Positions 43,119 through 52,524 of a DNA stretch of 64,000 nucleotides are shown here, piece by piece. The stretch lies in contig NZ_NESL01000003.1 of NCBI RefSeq assembly GCF_003063435.1, forward strand, positions 372,001 through 436,000, written 5' to 3'. Source of the DNA: Limnohabitans sp. 2KL-1. Lineage in GTDB: Bacteria > Pseudomonadota > Gammaproteobacteria > Burkholderiales > Burkholderiaceae_C. Within the stretch, counting starts at the first letter, position 1. The number at the start of each line of letters is the position of its first letter. The translations under genes and the position numbers were made by a program. The notes under the pieces were generated by a model. The model saw only the letters and a program-made list of their open reading frames with translations, had not been told where the DNA came from and did not search any database.

Positions 43119-44216
43119 GTGCAACACATCAACCTCTCTTACAGCTGGACGCCTCACCCGGACGAAGCGGCGCAGCGCCACCAAACCAGCCCCCTGCGCA
43201 ACCCCTTGATGGACACGCTGCAAGCCGTGCGCGAAGCGGGCTCGATCGCCGGAGCGGCTAAATCTTTGCAGCTGTCGTATCGCCACGTCTGGGGCGAACT
43301 CAAACGCTGGGAGCAAGCACTGGAGCAGCCCCTGATTCTTTGGGAAAAAGGCCATGCCGCCCGCCTGAGCGAATTTGCCGACAAGTTGCTGTGGGCCGAA
43401 CGCCAGGCGCAGGCCCGGCTGGCCCCCCAGATCAGCGCCCTGCATGCCGAGTTGGAAAAAACCTTTGCTGTGGCCTTTGACCCCGCTAGCCATTTGTTGA
43501 CGGTGTATGCCAGCCATGACGACGCGCTGGTGCAGTTACAGCAACAAACCGCACAACAAGCCCTGCACCTGGACATCCGCTTTTGCGGCAGCGTGGACGC
43601 GATCCGCGCCTTGAACGAAGGCCGCTGCACCGTGGCTGGCTTTCATGCGCCCGCACAGCCTGCCGCAGACTCGCTGATCGCGCGCACCTACCGCCCCTTG
43701 CTGAAAACCGGCCGTCACAAACTGATTGGTTTTGCGTTGCGGCAGCAGGGCCTGATGGTGCAAGTCGGCAATCCGCGCAACTTCCGAACTGTGGCGGACC
43801 TCGCCCAACCTGGCGTACAGATGGTGAACCGCAGTCTGGGCACCGGCACCCGTCTGCTGCTGGACCACTGGCTGCACCAAGCTCAGATACCCACCGAATC
43901 CTTGTCGGGCTACGCGCACGAAGAGCCCTCACATGCCGCTGTGGCCGCACAGATTGCATCGGGTCACGCCAATGTGGGGGTGGGCATCGCGTCCGCAGCC
44001 CACAGCCACGGGCTGGATTTCATCCCCTTGGCACAAGAGCATTACTGGCTGGTTTGCCTGAAAAGCGCTTTAGCGACACCGGCATTGATGCAATTGATGG
44101 GCATCTTGCAATCCAAAGCATGGCAAACCCAACTCAACACCGTCACGGGCTATCAAACCATGCCCGAGTGCGGCCATGTCCAGTCACTGAAAAACATGCT
44201 GCCGTGGTGGCGGTGA
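43119..44216 (+). CDS. ModE-like HTH regulator with periplasmic-binding-protein-like sensor domain
   Basis: A 365-residue protein. Residues about 25-100 form a ModE/LysR-type winged helix (LQAVREAGSIAGAAKSLQLS, then YRHVWGELKRWEQAL), and residues about 120-360 a type II binding-protein fold of the PBP-like/molybdate group (GSVDAIRALNEGRCTVAGFH, GTGTRLLLDHWL). The GTG at 43119 gives the family-typical N terminus. It diverges from tupBCA and probably senses cytosolic tungstate or molybdate to control uptake, comparable to TunR-type regulators. Which oxyanion it binds is unknown. Confidence 0.82.
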   Translation: MQHINLSYSWTPHPDEAAQRHQTSPLRNPLMDTLQAVREAGSIAGAAKSLQLSYRHVWGELKRWEQALEQPLILWEKGHAARLSEFADKLLWAERQAQARLAPQISALHAELEKTFAVAFDPASHLLTVYASHDDALVQLQQQTAQQALHLDIRFCGSVDAIRALNEGRCTVAGFHAPAQPAADSLIARTYRPLLKTGRHKLIGFALRQQGLMVQVGNPRNFRTVADLAQPGVQMVNRSLGTGTRLLLDHWLHQAQIPTESLSGYAHEEPSHAAVAAQIASGHANVGVGIASAAHSHGLDFIPLAQEHYWLVCLKSALATPALMQLMGILQSKAWQTQLNTVTGYQTMPECGHVQSLKNMLPWWR

Positions 44217-44365
44217 TTCTCTCAAGCACCCAAGATGCCGCAACTTGAGGCATGAAAGCTCTTCAAAGAGCGCGGCAAAAATATCAACAGGCCCTGAGCG
44301 TCAGATTCAGAGGGTGGGCTGCTCCGGCACGTAAAATCCCGCATCCCTTACCTTGGAGACCCTCT

Positions 44366-44959
44366 ATGGGAGCCCTGCTCAAATTCTCAAACCTGATGGA
44401 CCGCGTCAGCACCTGGATCGGGAAATATGTGATCTGGCTGATCCTGGCCTCGACCCTCATCAGCGGCGTCAATGCCTTGGTGCGCAAGATCTTCAACACC
44501 AGCTCCAACGCTTACCTGGAAGTGCAGTGGTATCTGTTTGCCGCCTCCTTCCTGCTGGCAGCAGGCTACACCTTGCTGAACAACGAACACGTCAAGATCG
44601 ATGTGGTGTCCAGCAAGTTCAGCAAAGAAACCCAGATCAAGATCGACATCTTCGGCTTTGTCGTGTTTTTGATGCCCTTGTGCCTGGCCATCCTCTGGTA
44701 CAGCACCCCCTTCTTCTACAAAGGGCTGATCAGCGGTGAGGTCTCGTCCAACGCGGGCGGTCTGATTCGCTGGCCGGTCTACGCCATGATCCCTCTGGGG
44801 TTTGGCTTGCTGATGCTGCAAGGGGTTTCCGAGTTGATCAAGCGTGTGGCTTTCCTGAAAGGGCTGATCGAAGACCCGACAGCCAAAAAAGTGGAAAAGA
44901 CCGCCGAAGAAGATCTGGCTGAAGCCATTCGCAAATTGGCCGAAACCAAAGCCAGCTGA
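44366..44959 (+). CDS. TRAP transporter small permease (DctQ-like)
   Basis: A 197-residue membrane protein with four hydrophobic helices (for example YVIWLILASTLISGVNAL and WYLFAASFLLAAGYTLL). It has the DctQ-type NNEHVKIDVVSSKFSKETQI loop and a charged C-terminal tail. GGAG precedes the ATG at 44366; an open frame upstream is not believed. It forms the membrane complex with the DctM-like protein encoded 20 bases downstream. Confidence 0.87.
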   Translation: MGALLKFSNLMDRVSTWIGKYVIWLILASTLISGVNALVRKIFNTSSNAYLEVQWYLFAASFLLAAGYTLLNNEHVKIDVVSSKFSKETQIKIDIFGFVVFLMPLCLAILWYSTPFFYKGLISGEVSSNAGGLIRWPVYAMIPLGFGLLMLQGVSELIKRVAFLKGLIEDPTAKKVEKTAEEDLAEAIRKLAETKAS

Positions 44960-44979
44960 TTCCCAAGGACACCCTCATC

Positions 44980-46704
44980 ATGGAATTCCTCATACACAAC
45001 CTCGCCCCGATCATGTTTTTGGGGCTGATCGTCTTTTTGCTCATGGGCTTTCCCGTGGCGTTCAGCCTGGGCGCCTGCGGTCTGTTCTTTGGCTTCATCG
45101 GGATCGAATTGGGCGTTCTGCCCGAAAGCCTGATGCAGGCCTTGCCGCTGCGCATTTTCGGCATCATGCAAAACGAAACCTTGCTGGCCATTCCGTTTTT
45201 CACGCTCATGGGCCTGATTCTGGAACGCAGCGGCATGGCCGAAGACCTGCTGGACACCATCGGCCAATTGTTCGGCCCCATCCGGGGTGGTCTGGCTTTT
45301 GCCGTGATTTTTGTGGGGGCCTTGCTGGCCGCCACCACGGGCGTGGTGGCCGCATCGGTCATCTCCATGGGCCTGATCTCCCTGCCCATCATGTTGCGCT
45401 ACGGCTATGACCGCCGCATCGCCTCGGGCGTGATTGCCGCGTCCGGCACCTTGGCACAGATCATTCCGCCTTCACTGGTGCTGATCATCCTGGCCGACCA
45501 ACTGGGTCGCAGCGTGGGTGAGATGTACAAAGGTGCCTTCATTCCCGGCTTCATCCTGACCGGCATGTATGTGGGTTACGTGGTGCTGGTCGCCATCTTC
45601 AAACCCAACTGGGTCCCTGCCCTGCCGCTGGAAGCCCGAACCATCCGCGAAGACAGCGGCAAAAGCGGCCTGCTGTCCCTGCTGGTGCTGACCATCATCT
45701 CCACGTCGGTGGCGGTTTACTTTGGCCAGCACTACGCCGATGTGCTGAGCTGGTGGAAGGCTGAAGAAGTACCCATGGTGGCCACCGATGAGACCATTGT
45801 GGTGTCCATGTGCGTGGGCGTGATTCTGGCGTTCACCATCGCCGTGATCAACAAGATCAGCCGCCTGGGCCTGCTGTCGCGCATGGCCGAGCGGGTCACC
45901 TTCGTGCTGATCCCGCCGCTCTTGCTGATCTTTTTGGTGCTGGGCACCATCTTCCTGGGCATTGCCACACCGACCGAGGGCGGGGCGATGGGTGCGCTGG
46001 GTGCCTTCATCATGGCCATGTCGCGCAAACGCCTGGACATGTCCTTGCTCAAGCAAGCCCTGCAAACCACCACCAAACTGTCCTGTTTCGTGGTCTTCAT
46101 CCTGATTGGCTCCACCGTGTTCAGCCTGGTTTTCCAGGGTGTCGACGGTCCCATCTGGGTGGAGCACTTGCTGGGTAATCTGCCAGGTGGCCAACTGGGC
46201 TTCCTCATTGCGGTCAACGTGATGATTTTCTTCTTGGCCTTCTTCCTGGACTTCTTCGAGTTGTCCTTCATCGTGGTGCCTTTGCTGGCCCCAGTGGCCG
46301 AAAAGCTGGGCATCGATCTGATCTGGTTCGGCGTGCTGCTGGGTGTGAACATGCAAACCTCCTTCATGCACCCACCCTTTGGCTTTGCCCTGTTCTACCT
46401 GCGCAGCGTGGCACCGGTGAAGGCCTACTTGGACAAAACCACCAAGAAGGAAATCCAGCCCGTCACCACGATGCAGATTTACTGGGGTGCGGTGCCCTTC
46501 GTGGTCATTCAAATCATCATGGTCGGCCTGATCATTGCCTTCCCAGAAATCGTCTCGGGTGGTCTGGATAAAACAGGTCCCGTCGATATCAGTAACGTGC
46601 AAATGGAAGCCGCCCCTGCCGAAGACATGCAAGAAGCTGCGGACCCCATGCGCGACCTGGACGATCCGATGAAAGACCTCCAGGCAGAGCCCAAGAAGCC
46701 CTGA
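44980..46704 (+). CDS. TRAP transporter large permease (DctM-like) with acidic C-terminal tail
   Basis: A 574-residue DctM-family permease that drives sodium-coupled uptake of a carboxylate. Many hydrophobic helices and the signatures MGFPVAFSLGACGLFFGFIG, AASGTLAQIIPPSLVLIILA and LGIATPTEGGAMGALGAFIM are present. It is longer than the common 425-430 residues, with an extended central loop, and it ends in a soluble acidic tail repeating DPMRDLDDPMKDLQ. The substrate-binding protein is encoded convergently at 46846-47925. Confidence 0.88.
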   Translation: MEFLIHNLAPIMFLGLIVFLLMGFPVAFSLGACGLFFGFIGIELGVLPESLMQALPLRIFGIMQNETLLAIPFFTLMGLILERSGMAEDLLDTIGQLFGPIRGGLAFAVIFVGALLAATTGVVAASVISMGLISLPIMLRYGYDRRIASGVIAASGTLAQIIPPSLVLIILADQLGRSVGEMYKGAFIPGFILTGMYVGYVVLVAIFKPNWVPALPLEARTIREDSGKSGLLSLLVLTIISTSVAVYFGQHYADVLSWWKAEEVPMVATDETIVVSMCVGVILAFTIAVINKISRLGLLSRMAERVTFVLIPPLLLIFLVLGTIFLGIATPTEGGAMGALGAFIMAMSRKRLDMSLLKQALQTTTKLSCFVVFILIGSTVFSLVFQGVDGPIWVEHLLGNLPGGQLGFLIAVNVMIFFLAFFLDFFELSFIVVPLLAPVAEKLGIDLIWFGVLLGVNMQTSFMHPPFGFALFYLRSVAPVKAYLDKTTKKEIQPVTTMQIYWGAVPFVVIQIIMVGLIIAFPEIVSGGLDKTGPVDISNVQMEAAPAEDMQEAADPMRDLDDPMKDLQAEPKKP

Positions 46705-46725
46705 TCTGATCCAAGGCAACGATTC

Positions 46726-46753
46726 AAGCCCACCCTGACCGGTGGGCTTTTTT
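46726..46753 (+). terminator. Intrinsic terminator of the dctQM genes
   Basis: AAGCCCACC (46726-46734) pairs with GGTGGGCTT (46741-46749) around a 6-base loop, and the T-run extends to 46753. It lies 22 bases after the dctM stop. Confidence 0.9.
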
Positions 46754-46791
46754 CATGGTAGCGCCGGACCCAGGGGTTTGCGTCTAGCCGT

Positions 46792-46824
46792 AAAAAAACC
46801 CGCCGGGCTTGCACACGGCGGGTT
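46792..46824 (-). terminator. Intrinsic terminator of the dctP gene
   Basis: For the leftward transcript, AACCCGCCG (plus 46797-46805) and CGGCGGGTT (46816-46824) form a 9-bp stem. Seven A residues on the plus strand (46792-46798) supply the U-run. It lies 22 bases beyond the dctP stop codon. Confidence 0.9.
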
Positions 46825-46845
46825 GATTGAGCGATCAGGAACCGA

Positions 46846-47925
46846 TCAGAGCTTCTGAGCTTGCATGAAGCTGTCGAAACGGGCTTCACCGAAACGGAAC
46901 CACCAGTTCTGGTCAGCACGGAACTTGGAGTAGTCAGCGAAGACCTTTTTCCAGTTCGCGTTCTTCTCGTTCAGTTCGCTGTACACCGCCTGTGAGTGCT
47001 TGAAAGCCACGTCCATCATCTCTTTCGGGAAAGGCAGGACTTTGGTCTTCTGGGCAGCCAGCTGCTTGAGTGCACCGGGGTTGAATGCGTCGTACTTGGC
47101 CTGGATGTCCACATGGGCCAGAGTGGAAGCAGCTTCCACGATGGCTTTGTTTTCGGGCGACAGGGCGTCGTAGGCTTTCTGGTTGACCATCAGCGTCAGC
47201 TGTGGGCCGCCTTCCCACCAGCCAGGGTAGTAATAGAAAGGCGCCACCTTGTTCAGGCCGAGCTTGAGGTCATCGTAGGGGCTGATCCACTCGGCCGCAT
47301 CGATCGTGCCTTTTTCCAGAGACTGGTAAATCTCACCAGCAGGAATGTTCTGGGGCACAGCACCCATGCGCTCGAGCACCTTGCCGGCGAAACCGCCCAC
47401 GCGGAACTTCAGACCCTTGAGGTCGGCAGAGGATTTGATTTCCTTGCGGAACCAGCCGCCCATCTGCGTGCCGGTGTTGCCCAGCATGAAGTTGACGATG
47501 TTGAATTTGGCGTAGTGCTCGCGCATCAGCTTCATGCCGTTGCCGTGCACCATCCAGGCGGTCATCTGGCGGCTGTTCAGGCCAAACGGAATCGCGCAAT
47601 CCAGGGCAAAGGTTTCGTCCTTGCCAAAGAAGTAATAAGGCGCGGTGTGTGCGCATTCCACGGTGCCGTTTTGCACGCCGTCCAGCACACCGAATGCAGG
47701 CATGAGTTCACCGGCCGCGTGGGTGGTGATCTCGAACTTGCCGCCGCTCATCTCCTTGACCTTCTTGGCGAATAGCTCTGCACCACCAAACAAGGTGTCC
47801 AGGGACTTGGGGAAGCTCGAAGCCAGACGCCAGCGGATGGCGGCCTGTGCGTGAACGGCAGGTGCAACACCGGCGGCCAAAACGCCCGCAATGCCTGCAT
47901 TTTTCAGAATGGAACGACGATCCAT
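46846..47925 (-). CDS. TRAP transporter substrate-binding protein (DctP family, TakP-like)
   Basis: A 359-residue periplasmic protein with an N-terminal export signal that has a twin-Arg-like start (MDRRSILKNAGIAGVLAAGV, cleaved near AVHAQA). The segments KGLKFRVGGFAGKVLERMGA, GTIDAAEWISPYDD and YYYPGWWEGGPQLTLMVN closely resemble the 2-oxoacid-binding TakP branch, so a keto or hydroxy acid ligand is likely. AAGGAG precedes the ATG at 47923-47925. It faces the permease genes convergently, with two terminators between. Confidence 0.87.
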   Translation of the reverse strand: MDRRSILKNAGIAGVLAAGVAPAVHAQAAIRWRLASSFPKSLDTLFGGAELFAKKVKEMSGGKFEITTHAAGELMPAFGVLDGVQNGTVECAHTAPYYFFGKDETFALDCAIPFGLNSRQMTAWMVHGNGMKLMREHYAKFNIVNFMLGNTGTQMGGWFRKEIKSSADLKGLKFRVGGFAGKVLERMGAVPQNIPAGEIYQSLEKGTIDAAEWISPYDDLKLGLNKVAPFYYYPGWWEGGPQLTLMVNQKAYDALSPENKAIVEAASTLAHVDIQAKYDAFNPGALKQLAAQKTKVLPFPKEMMDVAFKHSQAVYSELNEKNANWKKVFADYSKFRADQNWWFRFGEARFDSFMQAQKL

Positions 47926-47952
47926 GAATGGACTCCTTAAAAGATAAGAAAC

Positions 47953-47972
47953 ACGCCCGGAACGCCGGGCGT
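47953..47972 (-). promoter_or_regulatory. Strong hairpin in the dctP leader
   Basis: ACGCCCGG (47953-47960) pairs perfectly with CCGGGCGT (47965-47972) around the tetraloop AACG. It ends about 28 bases upstream of the dctP start codon. It may stabilise or regulate the messenger; no T-run follows, so it is not a simple terminator. Confidence 0.4.
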
Positions 47973-48096
47973 TGACAGTTGCGTCACTCGGTATTGTAAA
48001 AACCAACAGAACGCCAAACGGCCCGGGTTTACCCTCCGATGCCGGATTGAAAAAATTTCACGTCACGGCATCAGGCAAGCCCGGCCTGTCTGAAAC

Positions 48097-49959
48097 TCAG
48101 ACCGAGCCGGTCAGATCAGGCCAACGCAGGCGAATGGACTGCGCGATGCCCGTCGCATCCAAGCCCTGCAAGGCCAGCAACTTGGCCGGGTCACCGTGCT
48201 CGATGAACGCATCAGGCAACCCCAAGTGAAGCACTGAACGCTGCAGGTTCAACTGCTGCAAAGCCTCGCCCACGGCACTGCCCGCGCCACCCATGACGCA
48301 GCCCTCTTCCACCGTGACGATGCGCTCATGGGTTTGCGCGATCTGCGCCAACAACCCGACATCCAGCGGTTTGACCCAGCGCATGTTGACCACGGTGGCG
48401 TTGAGCTTTTCTGCGACCTGCAAAGCCGGAGCCAGCAAGGTGCCAAAGGCCAGAATGGCCAAACCTTGACCCTGGCGGCGCACCTCGCCTTTGCCAAAAG
48501 GCAAGGTGTCCAGATCGCGCCCAGGCACCGCGCCCACGCCCGCACCGCGCGGATAACGGACAGCCACTGGGTGGTTTTGCGCGTAGGCCGTGCTGAGCAG
48601 TTGGCGACATTCGCGCTCGTCGGCCGGACAGGCGAGGCTCATGTTGGGGATGCAGCGGATGTAGGCGATGTCATAGGCCCCAGCGTGGGTGGCACCGTCG
48701 GCCCCCACCAGGCCGGCACGGTCCAACGCAAACACCACCGGCAGGTTTTGCAGCGCCACGTCGTGGATCAGCTGGTCGTAGCCGCGCTGCAAAAAGGTGG
48801 AATAAATGGCCACCACGGGCTTGAGCCCCTCGCAGGCCATGCCCGCAGCAAAGGTCACGGCATGCTGCTCGGCAATGCCCACGTCGTAATAGCGTTTGGG
48901 AAAGCGCTGGTGAAATTCCACCATGCCTGAGCCTTCACGCATGGCGGGCGTGATGCCGACCAAGCGCATGTCTTTCTCGGCCATGTCGCACAGCCACTGG
49001 CCAAACACCTGGGTGAAGGTGGTTTTGGCGGGCGTGGCCGCAGGCACCAGGCCCACATTCGGATCGAACTTGCCGGGGCCGTGGTAGGCCACCGGATCGG
49101 CCTCGGCCTTGTCGTAGCCCTGGCCTTTTTTGGTCACCACATGCAAGAACTGTGGACCGTCCAGGTGCTTGATGTTCTCCAGTGTCGGGATCAGCGACTC
49201 CAGGTCGTGCCCATCGATCGGGCCGATGTAGTTGAAGCCGAATTTCTCAAACAGCGTGGCGGGCACCACCATGCCTTTGGCATGCTCTTCGAGACGCTTG
49301 GCCAGCTCGAACAAAGGCGGTGCATTTTTCAGCACATTCTTGGCCCCGGCCTTGGCCGCCGAGTAAAAGCGCCCACTCATCAGCTGGGCCAAGTAACGAT
49401 TGAGCGCGCCCACGGGTGGGCTGATCGACATGTCGTTGTCGTTCAGGATCACCAGCAACTTGCACTCTTCCACACCCGCGTTGTTCAGCGCCTCGAAGGC
49501 CATACCAGCGGTCATCGCGCCGTCGCCGATCACCGCGATGGAATGGCGCGACTCACCCTTTTGACGTGCGGCCACGGCCATGCCCAAAGCGGCCGAAATG
49601 CTTGTCGATGAATGGGCCGTGCCAAAAGTGTCGTACTCGCTCTCGTCGCGGCGCGGAAAGCCCGACAGTCCGCCAAACTGGCGCAGCGTGGGCATGCGCT
49701 CGCGCCGACCCGTGAGGATTTTGTGCGGGTAGGTTTGGTGCCCGACGTCCCAGACGATGCGGTCCTCCGGGGTGTTGAAGACGTAGTGCAGCGCTACTGT
49801 CAATTCCACCGTGCCCAGGTTGGAACTCAAGTGCCCACCGGTCTTGGACACGTTGTCCAGCACGCAATGGCGCAGCTCGTCGGCCAGGCGCGGCAAATCG
49901 GTACGCGGCAAGCGGCGCAAATCGGCCGGCGAGTCAATGGTTGGAAGCAATGCGGTCAT
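48097..49959 (-). CDS. dxs: 1-deoxy-D-xylulose-5-phosphate synthase
   Basis: A 620-residue thiamine-diphosphate enzyme condensing pyruvate and glyceraldehyde 3-phosphate, the first step of the MEP isoprenoid pathway. The N-terminal [19 protein letters not shown], the ThDP-binding [18 protein letters not shown] ending in NDN, and the transketolase-type domain with [19 protein letters not shown] are all in order. Length is normal. It is 3 bases downstream of ispA in a leftward xseB-ispA-dxs operon, a common arrangement in proteobacteria. Confidence 0.97.
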   Translation of the reverse strand: MTALLPTIDSPADLRRLPRTDLPRLADELRHCVLDNVSKTGGHLSSNLGTVELTVALHYVFNTPEDRIVWDVGHQTYPHKILTGRRERMPTLRQFGGLSGFPRRDESEYDTFGTAHSSTSISAALGMAVAARQKGESRHSIAVIGDGAMTAGMAFEALNNAGVEECKLLVILNDNDMSISPPVGALNRYLAQLMSGRFYSAAKAGAKNVLKNAPPLFELAKRLEEHAKGMVVPATLFEKFGFNYIGPIDGHDLESLIPTLENIKHLDGPQFLHVVTKKGQGYDKAEADPVAYHGPGKFDPNVGLVPAATPAKTTFTQVFGQWLCDMAEKDMRLVGITPAMREGSGMVEFHQRFPKRYYDVGIAEQHAVTFAAGMACEGLKPVVAIYSTFLQRGYDQLIHDVALQNLPVVFALDRAGLVGADGATHAGAYDIAYIRCIPNMSLACPADERECRQLLSTAYAQNHPVAVRYPRGAGVGAVPGRDLDTLPFGKGEVRRQGQGLAILAFGTLLAPALQVAEKLNATVVNMRWVKPLDVGLLAQIAQTHERIVTVEEGCVMGGAGSAVGEALQQLNLQRSVLHLGLPDAFIEHGDPAKLLALQGLDATGIAQSIRLRWPDLTGSV

Positions 49960-49962
49960 AAA

Positions 49963-50868
49963 TCAGTTGTTTCTTTCTACCACCATGGCGGCCAAGGCAC
50001 GCAGTGCCTCTAAGCGCGCATCGGACAATCCAGTATCGGCCAGGGCCTGCGTGGCCTGTGCGCTCAGGACATCGGCATAGGCCTTGGCACCTTCCAGCCC
50101 CATCAGCGCCACATAAGTGGGTTTGTCGGCAGCTTCGTCCTTGCCCGCAGTTTTGCCCAGCGTGGCCGAATCGGCCGTCACATCCAGCACATCGTCCACC
50201 ACCTGAAAGGCCAGGCCCAGGGCCTCGCCAAAACGCTGGAGCGCCGCCTGAACAGGGGCAGAAACGCCCGGCACACAGGCCACGCCCATTTGCACGCTGC
50301 ACAACAACAGCGCCCCGGTTTTGAGGCGGTGCATCTGGCGCAGCTGGTCTTCACTCAAGCGCTGGCCCACGCTGGCCAGGTCAATCGCCTGGCCCCCGGC
50401 CATGCCCTGGTAGCCCGAGGCCCGGGCCAGCAAGGCCACACAGGCCGCCTGCACCGCAACGGACACGCTGCCGCCCGTCGGGGTCAAAAATTCGAAGGCC
50501 AAGGTCTGCAAGGCGTCACCGGCCAGCAAGGCCTGGGCCTCGCCAAACTGCACATGCACCGTGGGTTTGCCACGCCGCAGCACGTCGTTGTCCATACAGG
50601 GCATGTCGTCGTGCACCAAAGAGTAAGCATGGATCAGCTCGATGGCGCAAGCCGCCCGCAAAGCCGCCACCCCGTCAGCGGCACCGGCCACCGCTTCGGC
50701 CGTGGCCAGCACCAGAAGAGGCCGCAGACGCTTGCCGCCATCGAGCACGGCATAGCGCATGGCCTGCCCGAGTGCGGCGGGAGAATCGGCCGCAATGCCT
50801 GCCGACAAAGCCTGCTCGACGCGAGCCAAGTGCGGCTGCATCCAGGCTTGGAGGTCAAAAGCACTCAT
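49963..50868 (-). CDS. ispA: Farnesyl diphosphate synthase
   Basis: A 301-residue all-helical prenyltransferase with the first aspartate-rich motif in [20 protein letters not shown] (about residues 82-101) and the second in [13 protein letters not shown]. The substrate-binding [11 protein letters not shown] lies near 44. It makes farnesyl diphosphate from IPP and DMAPP for quinone and peptidoglycan-carrier synthesis. The ATG at 50866-50868 overlaps the xseB stop by 4 bases. Confidence 0.95.
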   Translation of the reverse strand: MSAFDLQAWMQPHLARVEQALSAGIAADSPAALGQAMRYAVLDGGKRLRPLLVLATAEAVAGAADGVAALRAACAIELIHAYSLVHDDMPCMDNDVLRRGKPTVHVQFGEAQALLAGDALQTLAFEFLTPTGGSVSVAVQAACVALLARASGYQGMAGGQAIDLASVGQRLSEDQLRQMHRLKTGALLLCSVQMGVACVPGVSAPVQAALQRFGEALGLAFQVVDDVLDVTADSATLGKTAGKDEAADKPTYVALMGLEGAKAYADVLSAQATQALADTGLSDARLEALRALAAMVVERNN

Positions 50869-51116
50869 GCACCGCTCCAGGATTTGAGTTGACCACCGTC
50901 CAGGATCTGGATCTGGTCTTCCACGGCCTTGAGTTTGTCGCGGCAAAAGGCCAGCAAGGCGGCACCGCGCTGATAGCCCGTCAGCAACTGGTCCAGAGGC
51001 ATTTGCCCGGACTCAAGCTGGCCCACCAGCGACTCCAACTCCGACAAAGCCGCTTCGTAAGTGGTCGGTAATGCAGCGGGGCTGTCGACGGCGTCGGTGG
51101 TGGCGACCTTGGGCAT
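50865..51116 (-). CDS. xseB: Exodeoxyribonuclease VII small subunit
   Basis: An 83-residue helical protein with the XseB signature [20 protein letters not shown] and [20 protein letters not shown]. It binds several copies of XseA to form the single-strand-specific exonuclease VII. An N-terminal extension of about 18 residues is low in complexity. It heads the leftward xseB-ispA-dxs operon with 4-base overlap to ispA. Confidence 0.92.
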   Translation of the reverse strand: MPKVATTDAVDSPAALPTTYEAALSELESLVGQLESGQMPLDQLLTGYQRGAALLAFCRDKLKAVEDQIQILDGGQLKSWSGA

Positions 51117-51286
51117 GGCGTGTTCCGAGGAAAAAACCCGATTTTAGGCCTTAAGCCTTGATCAGACTGACACCGATCAGCGTCAAGACCGCAAGACGGG
51201 TATGAACAGACAAGCCCTGATTTTTCCATGGCCAGTGCAGCAGTGCACGGCGGGGCTCACCCTCCGGGGTAGAATCTTGGTTCATC

Positions 51287-51312
51287 GACAGGAAATCTCC
51301 TGTCATTTTTTT
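51287..51312 (+). terminator. Intrinsic terminator/attenuator in the leader of the Rieske oxygenase gene
   Basis: GACAGG (51287-51292) pairs with CCTGTC (51299-51304) around AAATCT, followed by A and seven T residues (51306-51312). It lies 71 bases upstream of the ATG at 51384 and just downstream of a TAGAAT (51270-51275) that could be a -10 box. No convergent or upstream rightward gene needs it, so premature termination control is possible. Confidence 0.55.
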
Positions 51313-51383
51313 GCGCCGTTTTCACTGAATTCAGCGCTTTGTCCCTGCCCCTTCATAGGGGGAGTCTCTAGGTCAGGTCACCC

Positions 51384-52511
51384 ATGTCTGATTTAAGTCT
51401 TCAACTGCAGCAGGCCGCAAGCCAACTACCAGTTTCCACTTATTTCGATGAAGCGCTGTTCCAGCGCGAATTGAACACGCTCTTCCGGCAAGGCCCCCGC
51501 TACGTGGGCCACCAGCTGGCCGTGCCTAACCCGGGCGACTACTACGCCCTGCCCCACGAGGCGCAAGGCCGCGCCCTGGTACGCAATGCCCAAGGCGGGG
51601 TCGAACTCGTCTCCAACGTCTGCCGCCACCGCCAGGCCGTCATGCTGAACGGCCGGGGCAACCTGCAAACCCAGCAAAAGGGCAGCGCTGGCGGCAACAT
51701 CGTCTGCCCGCTGCACCGCTGGACCTATTCGCCCAGCGGCGAGCTGCTGGGCGCACCCCACTTTGCGCACGACCCCTGCCTGAACCTGAACAACTACAAG
51801 TTGCAGGAATGGAACGGTCTGCTGTTTGAAGACAACGGTCGCGACATCGCCGCCGACCTGGCCGGCATGGGCCCCAGAGCGCTGCTGAACTTTGAAGGCT
51901 ACGCCCTGGACCGCGTCGAGCTGCACGAGTGCAACTACAACTGGAAGACCTTCATCGAGGTCTATCTGGAGGACTACCACGTCGGCCCCTTCCACCCGGG
52001 GCTGGGCCAGTTTGTGACCTGCGACGACCTGAGCTGGGAGTTCAAGGAACACTATTCGGTGCAAACCGTGGGCGTGTCGGGCGGCTTTGGCAAACCCGGC
52101 TCGGACACCTACAAAAAGTGGCACGAGGTGCTGCTGAAGTACCGCGACGGCCAACTGCCCGAGCGCGGCGCGATCTGGCTGACCTATTACCCGCACATCA
52201 TGGTCGAGTGGTACCCGCATGTGCTCACCGTGTCGACCCTGCACCCGATCAGCGCCAACAAGACACTGAACATGGTGGAGTTTTACTACCCTGAAGAAAT
52301 CGTGGCGTTTGAGCGCGAATTCGTCGAAGCCCAGCAGGCCGCCTACATGGAAACCTGCATTGAGGACGATGAAATTGCCGAGCGCATGGACGCGGGCCGC
52401 AAAGCCCTGCTGGCCCGAGGCGACAACGAAGTGGGCCCCTACCAAAGCCCCATGGAAGACGGCATGCAGCACTTTCACGAGTGGTACCGCCGGCAAATGA
52501 AGACCCTTTGA
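51384..52511 (+). CDS. Rieske non-heme iron oxygenase, alpha subunit
   Basis: A 375-residue ring-hydroxylating-type oxygenase. The Rieske [2Fe-2S] ligands are C80-x-H82 and C108-P-L-H111. The mononuclear iron site shows EVYLEDYHVGPFHPG with H199 and H204. The gap between the two Rieske pairs is about 25 residues, longer than the usual 15-17, and contains a Gly/Gln-rich insert. No ferredoxin, reductase or beta subunit gene is adjacent, so electron partners must be encoded elsewhere. The substrate is unknown; aromatic, steroid or quaternary-amine oxidation are all possible. Confidence 0.87.
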   Translation: MSDLSLQLQQAASQLPVSTYFDEALFQRELNTLFRQGPRYVGHQLAVPNPGDYYALPHEAQGRALVRNAQGGVELVSNVCRHRQAVMLNGRGNLQTQQKGSAGGNIVCPLHRWTYSPSGELLGAPHFAHDPCLNLNNYKLQEWNGLLFEDNGRDIAADLAGMGPRALLNFEGYALDRVELHECNYNWKTFIEVYLEDYHVGPFHPGLGQFVTCDDLSWEFKEHYSVQTVGVSGGFGKPGSDTYKKWHEVLLKYRDGQLPERGAIWLTYYPHIMVEWYPHVLTVSTLHPISANKTLNMVEFYYPEEIVAFEREFVEAQQAAYMETCIEDDEIAERMDAGRKALLARGDNEVGPYQSPMEDGMQHFHEWYRRQMKTL

Positions 52512-52524
52512 GAGTTATCGCCTG

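Noticed and set aside
45472..46719. Long antisense open frame over dctM
   Set aside because: His/Gln-rich translation without domain similarity, opposite a clear membrane permease gene.
51117..51286. Known riboswitch class upstream of the Rieske gene
   Set aside because: No conserved core of any riboswitch I know is visible; only a simple terminator stem is supported.
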